NCBI RefSeq assembly: GCF_030410395.1
Contig: NZ_JAUHHF010000003.1
Coordinates: 310,001 to 374,000 of the forward strand
DNA from: Zwartia panacis
Lineage (GTDB): Bacteria > Pseudomonadota > Gammaproteobacteria > Burkholderiales > Burkholderiaceae_B
Direction: 5' to 3'
DNA length: 64,000 nt
Position 1 is the first letter of the stretch. Each line of letters opens with the position of its first letter. Shown here in pieces: positions 38,691 to 48,209 of the stretch. The notes beneath the pieces are model-generated. The model saw nothing but the letters and a program-made list of their open reading frames with translations. It was not told the origin of the DNA and searched no databases. Both the position numbers and the translations under genes were made by a program.

Positions 38691-39578
38691 TTAATGGAAG
38701 GAACCGATACGGCTGAGATTTCCAAAGTTCATCCAGATAAAGAAAGCTTTACCGACGATATTCGCCTCGGGGACAAAACCCCAAAATCGACTGTCCAGGC
38801 TGTTATCGCGATTGTCACCCATCATAAAGTAAACGCCCTCAGGTACGGTGCAACGAATGCCATTTCTGAGATATTCACATTTTTCACGATATGGAAAGCT
38901 TGAAGTAGGCCCCAAATCCTGCCATCTTCGCTCATCTAGCAATATCTGATGTGGCTTTTCACCCAGATACTCTGTGAACTGTGCCGTATACGCCACACGA
39001 TCTGGCTCAAAATACTCACCATCACGCTTGCGAGGCACTTCTTTTCCATTGATATAAAGACGCTTGTCGAGGTAAGCGACCTCATCCCCGGGCAAACCGA
39101 CCACGCGCTTGATGTAATCCACGGAAGGATCGACTGGGTAACGAAACACCATCACGTCACCGCGCGCTGGTTCGCCCAGCGAAATGACTTTTTGATTGAG
39201 TACAGGCAAACGCAAGCCATACGAAAATTTATTCACCAGAATCAGATCGCCGTTTTGCAAGGTGGGCAACATCGATCCCGAGGGGATGCGAAAAGGTTCA
39301 ACGATGAAAGAACGCAATACAAAGACAAACAAAATCACAGGAAAAAAACTTGCGCCATACTCGACCCACCAAGGCTGTTTTCCAAGATCGGCTCGAAGCT
39401 GCTCCTCGCGGCTACGCTTTTCTTCCTCGGGCAAAGCCGACCAGCTTGGTCGAGCCAGCTCGATTGCCTGCATCATGCGCGCATGACGTTTTTGTCTCAG
39501 CGAAAATTTATCGATCGTCCAGATCACACCCGTGACCACAAGCGCGATAAACAAAATCAGGGCAAAGTTCCAGCTCAT
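38691..39578 (-). CDS. lepB: Signal peptidase I
   Basis: LepB removes signal peptides from exported proteins at the outer face of the inner membrane. The 295-residue protein has two N-terminal transmembrane helices (about 4-22 and 75-92). The catalytic Ser102 is in 'RIPSGSMLPTLQNGDLILVNKFSYG' and the general-base Lys157 in 'VDYIKRVVGLPGDEV'. The C-terminal box 'YFMMGDNRDNSLDSRFWGFV' is diagnostic. It follows lepA by 21 bases, the conserved lepA-lepB-rnc-era order. Confidence 0.97.
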   Translation of the reverse strand: MSWNFALILFIALVVTGVIWTIDKFSLRQKRHARMMQAIELARPSWSALPEEEKRSREEQLRADLGKQPWWVEYGASFFPVILFVFVLRSFIVEPFRIPSGSMLPTLQNGDLILVNKFSYGLRLPVLNQKVISLGEPARGDVMVFRYPVDPSVDYIKRVVGLPGDEVAYLDKRLYINGKEVPRKRDGEYFEPDRVAYTAQFTEYLGEKPHQILLDERRWQDLGPTSSFPYREKCEYLRNGIRCTVPEGVYFMMGDNRDNSLDSRFWGFVPEANIVGKAFFIWMNFGNLSRIGSFH

Positions 39579-39599
39579 CAGTTCAACCTTGCTTAAACA

Positions 39600-41393
39600 T
39601 TATTTGTCATCAACCTGCAAAATCGCCAGGAAAGCTTCTTGAGGAATTTCGACACTACCGACTTGCTTCATGCGCTTTTTACCGGCCTTCTGCTTTTCAA
39701 GCAGTTTTTTCTTGCGGCTGATATCACCGCCGTAACACTTGGCTAGAACGTTTTTACGCAGGGCCTTGACGTTTTCACGGGCGATAATTTCCGCACCGAT
39801 CGCGGCCTGAATCGCCACATCGTACATCTGACGCGGGATGAGCTCGCGCATACGGGACACCACTTCGCGGGCACGATAACGCGCATTGGAGCGGTGGCAA
39901 ATCGTCGACAAGGCATCGACTTTGTCGCTATTGATCAACAAGTCGACCTTGACCACATCGGCGGCCCGGTATTCTTTGAACTCGTAATCCATCGAAGCAT
40001 AACCACGCGACACGGACTTCAGCTTGTCGAAGAAATCGAGCACGATCTCGGCGAGCGGGATTTCATAATGCAGGTGCACCTGGCGACCGTGATAGGTCAT
40101 GTCGAGCTGAACGCCACGCTTGTTGTTACACAAGGTCATGACCGTGCCCACGTATTCCTGGGGCATGAACAGCGTGACCGTCACGATAGGTTCGCGCACT
40201 TCGATATATTTGCCAACCTCGGGCATCCGTGATGGACTTTCGATATGGATGACCGAGTTGTCCCGCAACACCACCTCATACACCACCGAAGGCGCGGTTG
40301 TGATGATGTCCATGTCGAACTCGCGCTCGAGTCGTTCCTGGACAATTTCCATATGGAGCAGGCCCAGAAAGCCGCAACGGAAACCAAAACCAAGCGCCTG
40401 CGATACCTCTGGCTCGTACATGAGCGCGGAGTCATTGAGCTTGAGCTTCTCAAGAGAGTCGCGTAACTGATCGTACTCGCTACTTTCGACGGGATAGAGA
40501 CCAGCGAAGACCTGGGGCTTCACCTCTTTGAATCCGGGCAGAGGCTCGGTGGCTGGCTTGGCCAGCAAGGTAATCGTGTCACCCACCTTGGCATCGGCCA
40601 GCTCTTTGATCCCGGCGATCACAAAACCTACTTCGCCTGCCGAGAGGTGTTTACGCGGCTCAGACTTGGGTGTGAACACCCCAACCTGCTCGCATAAGTG
40701 GATGGCGCCCGTTGCCATGAAGGAAATTTTATCTTTGGGCTTGAGCACGCCGTTGATCACGCGAATCAGCATGACCACGCCAACATAGTTATCAAACCAT
40801 GAGTCGATAATCAAGGCTTGTAGGGGTGCCTCGGGATCACCCTTGGGAGCAGGAATGCGGGCGACGACGGCCTCGAGGATATCGTCGATCCCCATGCCGG
40901 TTTTAGCGCTTGCCAAAATCGCGTCCGTGGCGTCAATCCCGATGACTTCCTCAACCTCGGCACGCGCGCTCTCCGGATCGGCCTGGGGCAAATCCATTTT
41001 ATTGAGAACAGGTACGACCTCTACGCCAAGTTCGATCGCCGTGTAGCAGTTCGCGACCGTTTGAGCTTCAACGCCTTGAGAGGCATCGACGACCAGCAAC
41101 GCGCCCTCGCAAGCGGAAAGAGAGCGACTGACCTCGTAAGAGAAGTCGACGTGTCCGGGCGTATCAATCAGATTGAGGTTGTAAATCTTCCCGTCCTGCG
41201 CTTTGTAGTGCAGAGCAGCCGTCTGGGCCTTGATGGTGATGCCCCGTTCGCGCTCGATATCCATGGAGTCAAGCACCTGCGCAGACATTTCACGATCAGC
41301 CAGTCCTCCGCAGCGCTGGATCAGTCGATCCGCCAGGGTGGACTTGCCATGGTCAATGTGGGCAATGATGGAGAAATTGCGAATATGCTGCAT
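39600..41393 (-). CDS. lepA: Elongation factor 4 (LepA)
   Basis: LepA is a ribosome-associated translational GTPase affecting initiation and possibly back-translocation. The 597-residue length is standard. GTPase motifs are '[17 protein letters not shown]', '[12 protein letters not shown]' and '[10 protein letters not shown]'. The C-terminal domain unique to LepA holds '[34 protein letters not shown]' and '[45 protein letters not shown]'. It opens the lepA-lepB-rnc-era-recO run. A terminator separates it from mucD upstream, so it needs its own promoter in the roughly 30 bases after that terminator or receives read-through. Confidence 0.98.
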   Translation of the reverse strand: MQHIRNFSIIAHIDHGKSTLADRLIQRCGGLADREMSAQVLDSMDIERERGITIKAQTAALHYKAQDGKIYNLNLIDTPGHVDFSYEVSRSLSACEGALLVVDASQGVEAQTVANCYTAIELGVEVVPVLNKMDLPQADPESARAEVEEVIGIDATDAILASAKTGMGIDDILEAVVARIPAPKGDPEAPLQALIIDSWFDNYVGVVMLIRVINGVLKPKDKISFMATGAIHLCEQVGVFTPKSEPRKHLSAGEVGFVIAGIKELADAKVGDTITLLAKPATEPLPGFKEVKPQVFAGLYPVESSEYDQLRDSLEKLKLNDSALMYEPEVSQALGFGFRCGFLGLLHMEIVQERLEREFDMDIITTAPSVVYEVVLRDNSVIHIESPSRMPEVGKYIEVREPIVTVTLFMPQEYVGTVMTLCNNKRGVQLDMTYHGRQVHLHYEIPLAEIVLDFFDKLKSVSRGYASMDYEFKEYRAADVVKVDLLINSDKVDALSTICHRSNARYRAREVVSRMRELIPRQMYDVAIQAAIGAEIIARENVKALRKNVLAKCYGGDISRKKKLLEKQKAGKKRMKQVGSVEIPQEAFLAILQVDDK

Positions 41394-41423
41394 AACACCT
41401 GAAAAGTAAGCGGGCTAGCAAGC

Positions 41424-41449
41424 AAAAAGGGGCGCTCTGCGCCCCTTTT
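41424..41449 (-). terminator. Rho-independent terminator after mucD
   Basis: On the minus strand AAAAGGGGCGC-AGA-GCGCCCCTTTTT is an 11-bp stem that runs into a T tract. It lies 33 bases after the mucD stop and 31 bases before the lepA start codon. Confidence 0.9.
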
Positions 41450-41481
41450 GCGGCAAACCGCTATTCTAGCCGTTCTTGAGT

Positions 41482-42984
41482 CTATTTGGCGGGAGTCACT
41501 GCGACCCAGCGGGTTTGATCCCCTGTTCGGACCATCAACCCGACAGGACGGGACTTGTCCACACCGGCGATCACCTTGGCGAACTGCTCGGGACTCGTAA
41601 TGTCACTGTCGTTGGCAGCCAAGATAATGTCACCCTCGGCGATTCCTGCCGTGGCTGCAGGTCCGGAAACGCTTGTCACCTGGACACCACCTTTGATGCG
41701 AAGTTTTTTCTGCGCATCCGCGGCCACCGGCACGACGGACATTCCCAAAACTTCAGTTTGAGCCGTTGCAGGCTTGTCCTTGGGAGCGGGGGCCTCGGCT
41801 GTGCGCTCTGCCTTGAGTTCCGTGACAGTCACATTGAGTTTGACAGTCTTGCCTTTACGCCAGACCTCGACAGGTGATACTGAACCTGGCTTGGTTTGAC
41901 CCACAAGTCGCGGCAAATCAGACATTCTGGTGATCGTTTTACCGTCAAACTTCAGGATCACGTCGCCTGGCAAGATACCGCCTTTTTCAGCCGGGCCGTC
42001 AGGCTCAACACCGCTCACGAGCGCGCCTTCGGCTTTGGGCAAGCCGATCGCCTGAGCGACATCCTTGCTGACTTCACCGATTTGGACACCGATGCGACCA
42101 CGTGTGACGCGGCCGGAGGCCTTCAGCTGGTCGACGACTTGCATCGCTTCATCAATCGGGATGGCCAGGGAAATTCCCATAAAGCCGCCACTGCGGGAGA
42201 CGATCTGGGCGTTGATACCGACCACCTGTCCCTCGAGATTTAACAAAGGACCACCCGAGTTACCAGGGTTGACCGCGACATCGGTCTGAATGAAGGGTAA
42301 ATAATCACCCGTCTCGCGACCCAGTGCGCTGATGATGCCCGAAGTCACTGTCGACTCCAGCCCAAAAGGCGAGCCGATCGCCAACACCCACTGACCTTTT
42401 TTCAAAGTCTTGGCGTTGCCAATTGGCAGAGTGGCCATGCCTTTCGCATCAATCTTGAGTAAAGCCACATCGGTGCGCTGATCACTTCCAACTACCTTGG
42501 CCTTGAACTCGCGGCCATCGGTCAGCGTGACAAAAATATCTGTCGCATCCGCCACCACATGATGGTTCGTGAGCAAATGACCATCTTCCGAGATAAAGAA
42601 ACCAGAGCCTACGCCGCGTGGAACGGAGCGCTCTTCTGGCTCAGCGCGTCGTCCGCGTGGACCTTGCTGGGGACCTTGGCGCCCACCAGGTGGCACAAAA
42701 TCAGGGCCGAAAAAATGACGAAACAATTCGTAAGGGTCCTGTCCGGGGGCGCCACCCGAACCCGCACGCGAAGAGACTTTGGCTGTCGTGCGAATATTCA
42801 CCACGGCTGGTTCAGACTTTTCAACAATGGCCGTAAAGTCTGGCAATCCAGCATTGCGCGCTTGTGCAGGCGTGACATGCAGGCCACCGAGCAGCAATGC
42901 CATGGCCACCATCAATGTGCTCGCGATGCGACGCATGCGAACAACAGGCTGATACAGATATAAGTGTGACTGATCTTGCATCAT
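41482..42984 (-). CDS. mucD: Periplasmic serine protease MucD/DegP (HtrA family)
   Basis: A Do-like protease-chaperone that clears misfolded envelope proteins and tunes sigma-E. From ATG 42984, next to GGAG, it is 500 residues. A signal peptide ('MVAMALLLGGLHVTPAQAR') precedes the trypsin domain with His142 ('LLTNHHVVADA'), Asp172 ('QRTDVALLKI') and Ser243 ('AVNPGNSGGPLLNLEG'). Two PDZ domains follow ('GALVSGVEPDGPAEKGGILPGDVIL' and 'GVQVTSVSGPAATAGIAEGDIIL'). A Gly/Arg/Gln-rich loop near 98-118 matches the variable LA loop. A second ATG directly follows the first (42981). It is the last gene of rpoE-rseA-rseB-mucD. Confidence 0.96.
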   Translation of the reverse strand: MMQDQSHLYLYQPVVRMRRIASTLMVAMALLLGGLHVTPAQARNAGLPDFTAIVEKSEPAVVNIRTTAKVSSRAGSGGAPGQDPYELFRHFFGPDFVPPGGRQGPQQGPRGRRAEPEERSVPRGVGSGFFISEDGHLLTNHHVVADATDIFVTLTDGREFKAKVVGSDQRTDVALLKIDAKGMATLPIGNAKTLKKGQWVLAIGSPFGLESTVTSGIISALGRETGDYLPFIQTDVAVNPGNSGGPLLNLEGQVVGINAQIVSRSGGFMGISLAIPIDEAMQVVDQLKASGRVTRGRIGVQIGEVSKDVAQAIGLPKAEGALVSGVEPDGPAEKGGILPGDVILKFDGKTITRMSDLPRLVGQTKPGSVSPVEVWRKGKTVKLNVTVTELKAERTAEAPAPKDKPATAQTEVLGMSVVPVAADAQKKLRIKGGVQVTSVSGPAATAGIAEGDIILAANDSDITSPEQFAKVIAGVDKSRPVGLMVRTGDQTRWVAVTPAK

Positions 42985-43025
42985 GAACTCCGATTTAAAC
43001 ATCCCGGCTCGCTGCTGACGCCAGG

Positions 43026-44069
43026 TTAGCGCGCAGACGTCGAGGGGACGTATTGAATTGACTGAGCCAACTGTTCAAGGGTTGCGGCCGGCACTTCACC
43101 CAGAACGGTCAACCAGAAGTTTGCTACTTTGATCCCGAAGATATTCACTGAGCCACTACGCGCAGCGCCTTGGGGTTCATACTCAGACCGTTCTGGCAAA
43201 TAAGGTTCAATAAAAATTGAAATTGTTGCGAGACCATCTGATAAAACGAGTTGATTGACTCGCTTGTCATCGGAAAAAACTCTCTCGAGCTGCGAGGTCG
43301 GCACATAGCCCGCAGGGGCTGCAATCCTCCAACCTTGCGCAAATAAATCCACTTTCGAATGTTGCGCGCGGACAGTCCGCCAATCGGTTGTCGTCCAAGT
43401 TGGTGCGAGCATCGCCTCGGTAATGTCGGCTCCGATCGCGACTTGCGTAAATGCGACTTGCTCGATCACCACACCATCATGTCCGACCATCTGTGCTTTG
43501 AGCAACAAATTCGATTCAAGATCTGCGCACAGCCGATAACCATATCGATGGGTGTCGCGCGGTGTAATTTCTATGCCGCGACAAGGTCGACCCGCGATAC
43601 GCAAGACCTCGGGGGCAAGTCGCAAACTATAATTTTTTTCCAATGATTGCGCGTTGTTGAGCAACAGACCGGGGAAACGGTCACCGCGTTGACGCTCAAG
43701 CAAAACGAGCTTGCGATCAGGCATCAAGCCTTGCACTTCATCATTGAAACGCAAATATTCACGCGGTGCGCCGTCAAGAACTTCGATACGCTCTTTCTCA
43801 TTTTTTCCATCGAAAAAATGTGTAATGCGCGAGGACTCGAATCGCTCACCTTGCTGAAAAGCGAACACACCCACATAGTTCAGCGTACGTGCCGCATGCT
43901 GGATTTGTCGCACGATTTGTCCGACATCAGACTGGTCCGTTTGTGGCGAAGCAACTTGTTGACTGGCAGTGGATGCCGCTTGCGAAACATTTTGAGCCAA
44001 TGCCGTTTGGTTCAGTGCGCCCGCACTCACCAGCATGAAGGACAAAGCATACCCAACCGCGCGCGACAT
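43026..44069 (-). CDS. rseB: Sigma-E regulatory protein RseB (MucB)
   Basis: RseB is the periplasmic sensor that binds RseA and delays its degradation until lipopolysaccharide signals envelope stress. The 347-residue protein has a signal peptide ('GYALSFMLVSAGALNQTALAQN'). The LolA-like N-terminal domain follows ('LNYVGVFAFQQGERFESSRITHFFDGKNEKERIEVLDGAPREYLRFNDEVQ'), and the C-terminal domain ends 'GSVNIFGIKVANFWLTVLGEVPAATLEQLAQSIQYV'. Its ATG shares a base with the rseA stop (TAATG), so the two are tightly coupled. Confidence 0.94.
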   Translation of the reverse strand: MSRAVGYALSFMLVSAGALNQTALAQNVSQAASTASQQVASPQTDQSDVGQIVRQIQHAARTLNYVGVFAFQQGERFESSRITHFFDGKNEKERIEVLDGAPREYLRFNDEVQGLMPDRKLVLLERQRGDRFPGLLLNNAQSLEKNYSLRLAPEVLRIAGRPCRGIEITPRDTHRYGYRLCADLESNLLLKAQMVGHDGVVIEQVAFTQVAIGADITEAMLAPTWTTTDWRTVRAQHSKVDLFAQGWRIAAPAGYVPTSQLERVFSDDKRVNQLVLSDGLATISIFIEPYLPERSEYEPQGAARSGSVNIFGIKVANFWLTVLGEVPAATLEQLAQSIQYVPSTSAR

Positions 44070-44641
44070 TACCGCATAGCTCCGAAGGAAACCTGACGAA
44101 CATTCGCCGGACCTGAAATTTCGCGATGCGTATTGACATAGTCACGGACAACAGGCGCATTGAAAGCGACTTCACTGGCACGCACTGGGGCAACGTTTGT
44201 GACCTCGGCGACCTGTTCAGCGGGAGAGGAAAGCTCTGGCAACAAAAATGGCTTGGCGACCCAAATCACCGATGCTACGGCTGCGGCCATGGCAACACCT
44301 GGCCAAACGGTTCGCCCCCAAAATCTCGCATGCGTTTTGCCAGGACGGTTGATTCTTGTGGATTCGTTAGGAGCAGGCTTGGCTGTCGCGATGATCGGTG
44401 GTTCATTTGCGAGAGCGAGAGAAATACGTTTTTGCAAGGAGTGCGTAGCAGGTAGAGCCAGCTCCGGCGTACGCAGGGTGTCGCCGATCAGGTGGTACAA
44501 ATCCCAAGTGGCTTGCCCTTGAGGTGACAATAACTGCTCTGGCATGCCAGTCTCTGCATCGCCGTCCATCCAGGCTGAAATCGCTTGCTGCGGCTGTTGG
44601 GTTGACTGATTCATGTTCGAGATCTCGTTAGATTGTTTCAT
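44069..44641 (-). CDS. rseA: Anti-sigma-E factor RseA (MucA)
   Basis: RseA is a single-pass membrane protein whose cytoplasmic part holds sigma-E. The 190-residue product has an N-terminal sigma-binding region ('QQAISAWMDGDAETGMPEQLLSPQGQATWDLYHLIGDTLR'), a transmembrane helix at about 112-130 ('WPGVAMAAAVASVIWVAKPF'), and a periplasmic tail with 'APVVRDYVNTHREIS' typical of the RseB-binding segment. It starts 12 bases after rpoE. A second ATG ten codons in is possible. Confidence 0.92.
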   Translation of the reverse strand: MKQSNEISNMNQSTQQPQQAISAWMDGDAETGMPEQLLSPQGQATWDLYHLIGDTLRTPELALPATHSLQKRISLALANEPPIIATAKPAPNESTRINRPGKTHARFWGRTVWPGVAMAAAVASVIWVAKPFLLPELSSPAEQVAEVTNVAPVRASEVAFNAPVVRDYVNTHREISGPANVRQVSFGAMR

Positions 44642-44653
44642 CGTTTGAACTCC

Positions 44654-45253
44654 TCACCAGCGTCGATCGCCGGTATCACCCAGCAAGGGACGCAGTCGTG
44701 TTGCGATGGCCTCGCGGGCCCGAAAAATCCGGGACCGAACCGTGCCAATCGGACAACTCATACTTTCAGCAATATCTTCGTAACTCATACCGTCGATCTC
44801 ACGCATCACAATCGCATTGCGTAATTCTTCGGGCAAATCATTAATAGCCTTGTTCACGGTATCCGCGATCTGGCGACTCGCCATCTCTGATTCCGGGTTG
44901 CTACTGTCTGTTAGGTTGTCAGTTGCGTCAAAAGTTTCACCTTCTTCGTTTTCTTGTGCGGAAGGTGTACTTGGACGACGATTATTTTGAGCCAGCCAAT
45001 TGCGGGCTGTGTTGATCGCGATACGGTAAAGCCATGTATAGAAAGCACTTTCACCTCGAAACTGAGGTAAAGCGCGGTAGGCTTTTATAAAGGCTTCCTG
45101 AGCCACATCCTCGATTTCACCGGGATCACGAATCATGCGCGACAGTAAGCGCATGATTTTTCTCTGATATTTCAGCACCAACAGGTCAAATGCCTGTTTG
45201 TCTCCGCGTTGTACGCGCGCCACCAATTCGGCGTCTACGTCGCGTTCACTCAA
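44654..45253 (-). CDS. rpoE: RNA polymerase sigma factor RpoE (AlgU/SigE)
   Basis: The extracytoplasmic-stress sigma factor, 199 residues. Region 2 reads 'RVQRGDKQAFDLLVLKYQRKIMRLLSRMIRDPGEIEDVAQEAFIKAYRALPQFRGESAFYTWLYRIAINTARNWL', and region 4 reads 'LPEELRNAIVMREIDGMSYEDIAESMSCPIGTVRSRIFRAREAI'. The linker is longer and more acidic than in E. coli RpoE. The start is TTG at 45253, overlapping the stop of the preceding gene as TTGA; no ATG or GTG lies in frame nearby, and homologues begin MSER as here. It leads rseA-rseB-mucD. Confidence 0.96.
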   Translation of the reverse strand: MSERDVDAELVARVQRGDKQAFDLLVLKYQRKIMRLLSRMIRDPGEIEDVAQEAFIKAYRALPQFRGESAFYTWLYRIAINTARNWLAQNNRRPSTPSAQENEEGETFDATDNLTDSSNPESEMASRQIADTVNKAINDLPEELRNAIVMREIDGMSYEDIAESMSCPIGTVRSRIFRAREAIATRLRPLLGDTGDRRW

Positions 45254-45753
45254 GCTGCATCCCCTTTTGAATGACGACCCGACCCCTCAAGCTGACGAGC
45301 CGCTTCAAGTGCGACCGCATGGAAAGCCAGCGGGCTCAGGCACTGCCTCCAGACCACCACAATGAGGGTCTGAGACTTGTTATGGGGACGATTCTGCAAT
45401 TTCAAACCCAGGCTTAGTCCAAAAAAATGATGCCAACGCTGACTGACAATAACCTCTATGCTATCAGTCAGGCGAGCGTCTTTTGAAAAAAACGACAATT
45501 GCCACGGTTTTTCAGAATAAACATGCAGAATGCGATCTTGAGTGGCTTTCCCGTCCTTCAGGCGCCCGAAAAAATGCACTAAAAAGGGGATCGTTGCCAA
45601 AGAGTACGCGAGCCAGACATTCCACTCCATCCAGAGAGCGGACGTGACAAATGCCCAAGCCGCCACACTCAGCAGGCCGAGTTTGAGTGCCGCCACCCAG
45701 CCGGGTTGAGTGAGCGGGACCAGCAAACCTGACGATGAAGACGGATTCGTCAA
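45250..45753 (-). CDS. Two-helix membrane protein of unknown function
   Basis: A 167-residue protein between fabF and rpoE that I do not recognise with certainty. Two hydrophobic helices (about 20-40 and 43-65, 'LKLGLLSVAAWAFVTSALWM' and 'WLAYSLATIPFLVHFF') are followed by a cytoplasmic domain of ~100 residues ('WQLSFFSKDARLTDSIEVIVSQRWHHFFGLSLGLKL', 'TLIVVVWRQCLSPLAFHAVALEAAR'). Size and layout recall YgfX/CptA-like proteins, but I see no decisive motif. It starts with TTG overlapping the fabF stop (TTGA), and its own stop overlaps the rpoE TTG the same way. It may be part of the same coupled transcript. Confidence 0.8.
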   Translation of the reverse strand: MTNPSSSSGLLVPLTQPGWVAALKLGLLSVAAWAFVTSALWMEWNVWLAYSLATIPFLVHFFGRLKDGKATQDRILHVYSEKPWQLSFFSKDARLTDSIEVIVSQRWHHFFGLSLGLKLQNRPHNKSQTLIVVVWRQCLSPLAFHAVALEAARQLEGSGRHSKGDAA

Positions 45754-46979
45754 ATACGACGAACGGCCATGGAGCCGTTGGTACCACCAAATCCAAAGGA
45801 GTTGGAGAGCGCGACATCAATCTTGAGATCCCGCGCGGCATTCGCGCAGTAATCCAGATCGCACTCGGTATCCTGATTGAAGATGTTGATGGTGGGAGGT
45901 GAAATCTGATGATGTACGGCGAGCGTGGCAAAAACAGCCTCGATACCGCCGGCCGCGCCCAACAAGTGACCCGTCATGGACTTGGTGGAGTTGACCACCA
46001 GTTTTTTAGCGTGATCACCGAAAGCGAGTTTGAGCGCCTCGGTTTCGTTTTTGTCACCAAGCGGGGTAGAGGTCCCGTGTGCATTGACGTATTGCACCTG
46101 ATCTGGGTTGATACCACCGTTACGCAAAGCATTCACAATGCCACGACGCGGACCGTCACGATCGGGAGCCGTGATGTGATGCGCGTCACTGCTCATACCA
46201 TAACCAGCAAATTCGCCATAAATACGGGCACCACGCTTTTTGGCGTGCTCGTACTCCTCGAGGATCAAGACACCAGCGCCCTCACCCAGCACGAATCCAT
46301 CACGGTCCCGATCCCAGGGGCGGGACGCCGTGGTCGGATCATCGTTTCGTTGAGAAAGTGCACGCATCGCAGCAAAGCCGCCGATGCCCAGAGGAGAAAC
46401 CGTTGACTCGGCACCGCCAGCCATCATGACATCGGCATCGCCATATTCGATCATGCGGGCAGCGTCACCGATAGAATGCAAGCCGGTGGTACAAGCCGAA
46501 ACAACGGCGTAAGACGGGCCCTTGAAGCCCAGCATGATGGAGAGCTGCCCCGAAATCAGATTGATCAGGGAAGCGGGAACGAAAAAGGGTGAAATGCGTC
46601 GGGGTCCACGCTCGAGATACTCGGTCTGAGTCTCCTCGATGCGCTGCAAGCCGCCGATACCGGAACCCACGATCACACCCACACGCTCAGCATTGGCCTC
46701 GGTGATTTCCAGACCGGAATCCTTCCAGGCCTGCATGCCAGCCGCAATACCATAATGGATGAACGTATCCATTGTCCGCGCCTCTTTGGCGGGAATCAGC
46801 TGGGTAATGTCAAACCCTTTCACTTCGCCGGCAATATGGGCATTGAACGCACTTGGATCAAAGCGTGTGATCCGTCCGATGCCAGACCGACCGTTAACGA
46901 TATTGTCCCAGGCAGTGGCGATATCGTTGCCCACTGGGCTCACAATGCCAAGACCTGTAATCACGACCCGTCGCTTCAC
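45750..46979 (-). CDS. fabF: 3-oxoacyl-ACP synthase II
   Basis: FabF (KAS II) elongates acyl-ACP with malonyl-ACP in fatty-acid synthesis. From GTG 46979, with GAGGAG six bases upstream, the product is 409 residues, the usual length. An upstream ATG would add 21 residues before 'KRRVVITGLGIVSPVG'. Catalytic residues are Cys163 in 'YAVVSACTTGLHSIG', His in 'YVNAHGTSTPLGD' near 303 and His in 'KSMTGHLLGAAGGIEA' near 340. It is the last fab gene before the unknown gene and rpoE, and follows acpP. Confidence 0.97.
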   Translation of the reverse strand: MKRRVVITGLGIVSPVGNDIATAWDNIVNGRSGIGRITRFDPSAFNAHIAGEVKGFDITQLIPAKEARTMDTFIHYGIAAGMQAWKDSGLEITEANAERVGVIVGSGIGGLQRIEETQTEYLERGPRRISPFFVPASLINLISGQLSIMLGFKGPSYAVVSACTTGLHSIGDAARMIEYGDADVMMAGGAESTVSPLGIGGFAAMRALSQRNDDPTTASRPWDRDRDGFVLGEGAGVLILEEYEHAKKRGARIYGEFAGYGMSSDAHHITAPDRDGPRRGIVNALRNGGINPDQVQYVNAHGTSTPLGDKNETEALKLAFGDHAKKLVVNSTKSMTGHLLGAAGGIEAVFATLAVHHQISPPTINIFNQDTECDLDYCANAARDLKIDVALSNSFGFGGTNGSMAVRRI

Positions 46980-47114
46980 GGAGCACTCCTCAAATATGAT
47001 AATGGCGGCCAAGAAACCTGACGCACCGAGTCGGGAGCCCAAAGCCCCGACCCTGCGATACAGATTGTCCTAACCGCCTGAACCTTGAGCGCATGATCCT
47101 TGCGGGATGCGCAG

Positions 47115-47147
47115 TGCTTACGAACGGATTGCCTCCGTTTGTAAGCA
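47115..47147. promoter_or_regulatory. Stem-loop between acpP and fabF
   Basis: TGCTTACGAACGGA and TCCGTTTGTAAGCA pair at 13 of 14 positions around a 5-base loop, eight bases after the acpP stop. No U tract follows on either strand. It could be a partial terminator or an RNA-processing/stability site that sets the high acpP-to-fabF ratio; that role is inferred. Confidence 0.5.
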
Positions 47148-47155
47148 GACAAAAA

Positions 47156-47392
47156 TTACTTGGAATTGGAAGTGATGTAATCGACGGCCTGTTGAACGGT
47201 CGTGATTTTCTCTGCTTCTTCATCCGGAATTTCGGTCTCGAACTCGTCTTCGAGTGCCATGACCAGCTCAACCATGTCGAGCGAATCGGCACCGAGGTCG
47301 TCAAGAAAGGAAGATGCGTTCTTGATCTCGGCTTCATTAACGCCAAGTTGTTCAGCGACGATCTTTTTGACGCGCTGTTCGATGCTTTCCAT
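47156..47392 (-). CDS. acpP: Acyl carrier protein
   Basis: ACP carries growing acyl chains on a phosphopantetheine arm. The 78-residue acidic protein is classical: '[18 protein letters not shown]' start and the modified Ser37 in '[21 protein letters not shown]'. ATG 47392 is used because GGAG stands six bases before it; an ATG four codons earlier would place that site inside the gene. It lies between fabG and fabF as in most proteobacteria. Confidence 0.98.
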   Translation of the reverse strand: MESIEQRVKKIVAEQLGVNEAEIKNASSFLDDLGADSLDMVELVMALEDEFETEIPDEEAEKITTVQQAVDYITSNSK

Positions 47393-47451
47393 GCAAATCT
47401 CCAAAGGGGAAAAGTCCGGCGAATTATAGCCAACCGGGAGAAAAAAACCTA

Positions 47452-48186
47452 TTACATGTACATGCCGCCATTGACGTGCAATGTCGTGCCTGTGATGTAG
47501 CCTGCGTGAGGTGACGCCAAAAACGCCACCGCGTGCGCGATATCGCTGGCCGAACCAAGTCGTCCAAGCGGAATTTGTCCCAAAAGCGCCGTCGTTTGGC
47601 CCTCGTCCAGCGTGCTGGTCATGTCTGTTTCAATGAACCCGGGCGCCACGCAATTGACCGTGACGCCACGACTACCCAGCTCACGAGCCAGCGCGCGACT
47701 CATGCCGGCGACTCCGGCCTTCGCTGCCGCATAGTTCGCCTGACCGGGGTTTCCACTCGAGCCCACCACGGAAGTGATGTTGATAATGCGTCCCCAGCGC
47801 GCCTTCATCATGCTGCGCATGACACCGCGTGACAAGCGAAATACCGCACTGAGGTTGGTTTGCAACACGGCGTCCCAGTCTTCGTCTTTCATGCGCATGG
47901 ACAAGTTGTCGCGCGTGATGCCGGCGTTGTTGACCAGAATGTGCGGACCACCCGATTCTTTGGCCAAAGCATCCAGCAAAGCCTCACAACCCGCCACATC
48001 GGTCACGTTAAGCACAACGCCCCGGCCGCCGTGCGAAGCCAGCATTTCCGTCACGCCAGCCGCCCCCGCTTCGGTCGTTGCCGTACCAATCACGATCGCA
48101 CCACGCGATGCCAGTTCGAGGGCAATCGCGCGACCAATTCCGCGCGACGCACCCGTGACGAGAGCGACTTTATCTTTAAGGTCCAT
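47452..48186 (-). CDS. fabG: 3-oxoacyl-ACP reductase
   Basis: FabG reduces 3-oxoacyl-ACP with NADPH. The 244-residue SDR has the cofactor motif '[19 protein letters not shown]', '[35 protein letters not shown]' (a strong FabG signature), the catalytic Ser and Tyr-Lys in '[24 protein letters not shown]', and '[15 protein letters not shown]' at the C-terminus. ATG 48186 has AAGGA at proper spacing, while the ATG three codons earlier overlaps that site. It is flanked by fabD and acpP. Confidence 0.97.
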   Translation of the reverse strand: MDLKDKVALVTGASRGIGRAIALELASRGAIVIGTATTEAGAAGVTEMLASHGGRGVVLNVTDVAGCEALLDALAKESGGPHILVNNAGITRDNLSMRMKDEDWDAVLQTNLSAVFRLSRGVMRSMMKARWGRIINITSVVGSSGNPGQANYAAAKAGVAGMSRALARELGSRGVTVNCVAPGFIETDMTSTLDEGQTTALLGQIPLGRLGSASDIAHAVAFLASPHAGYITGTTLHVNGGMYM

Positions 48187-48209
48187 GACATTCATCCTTG
48201 AGCTTTTCG

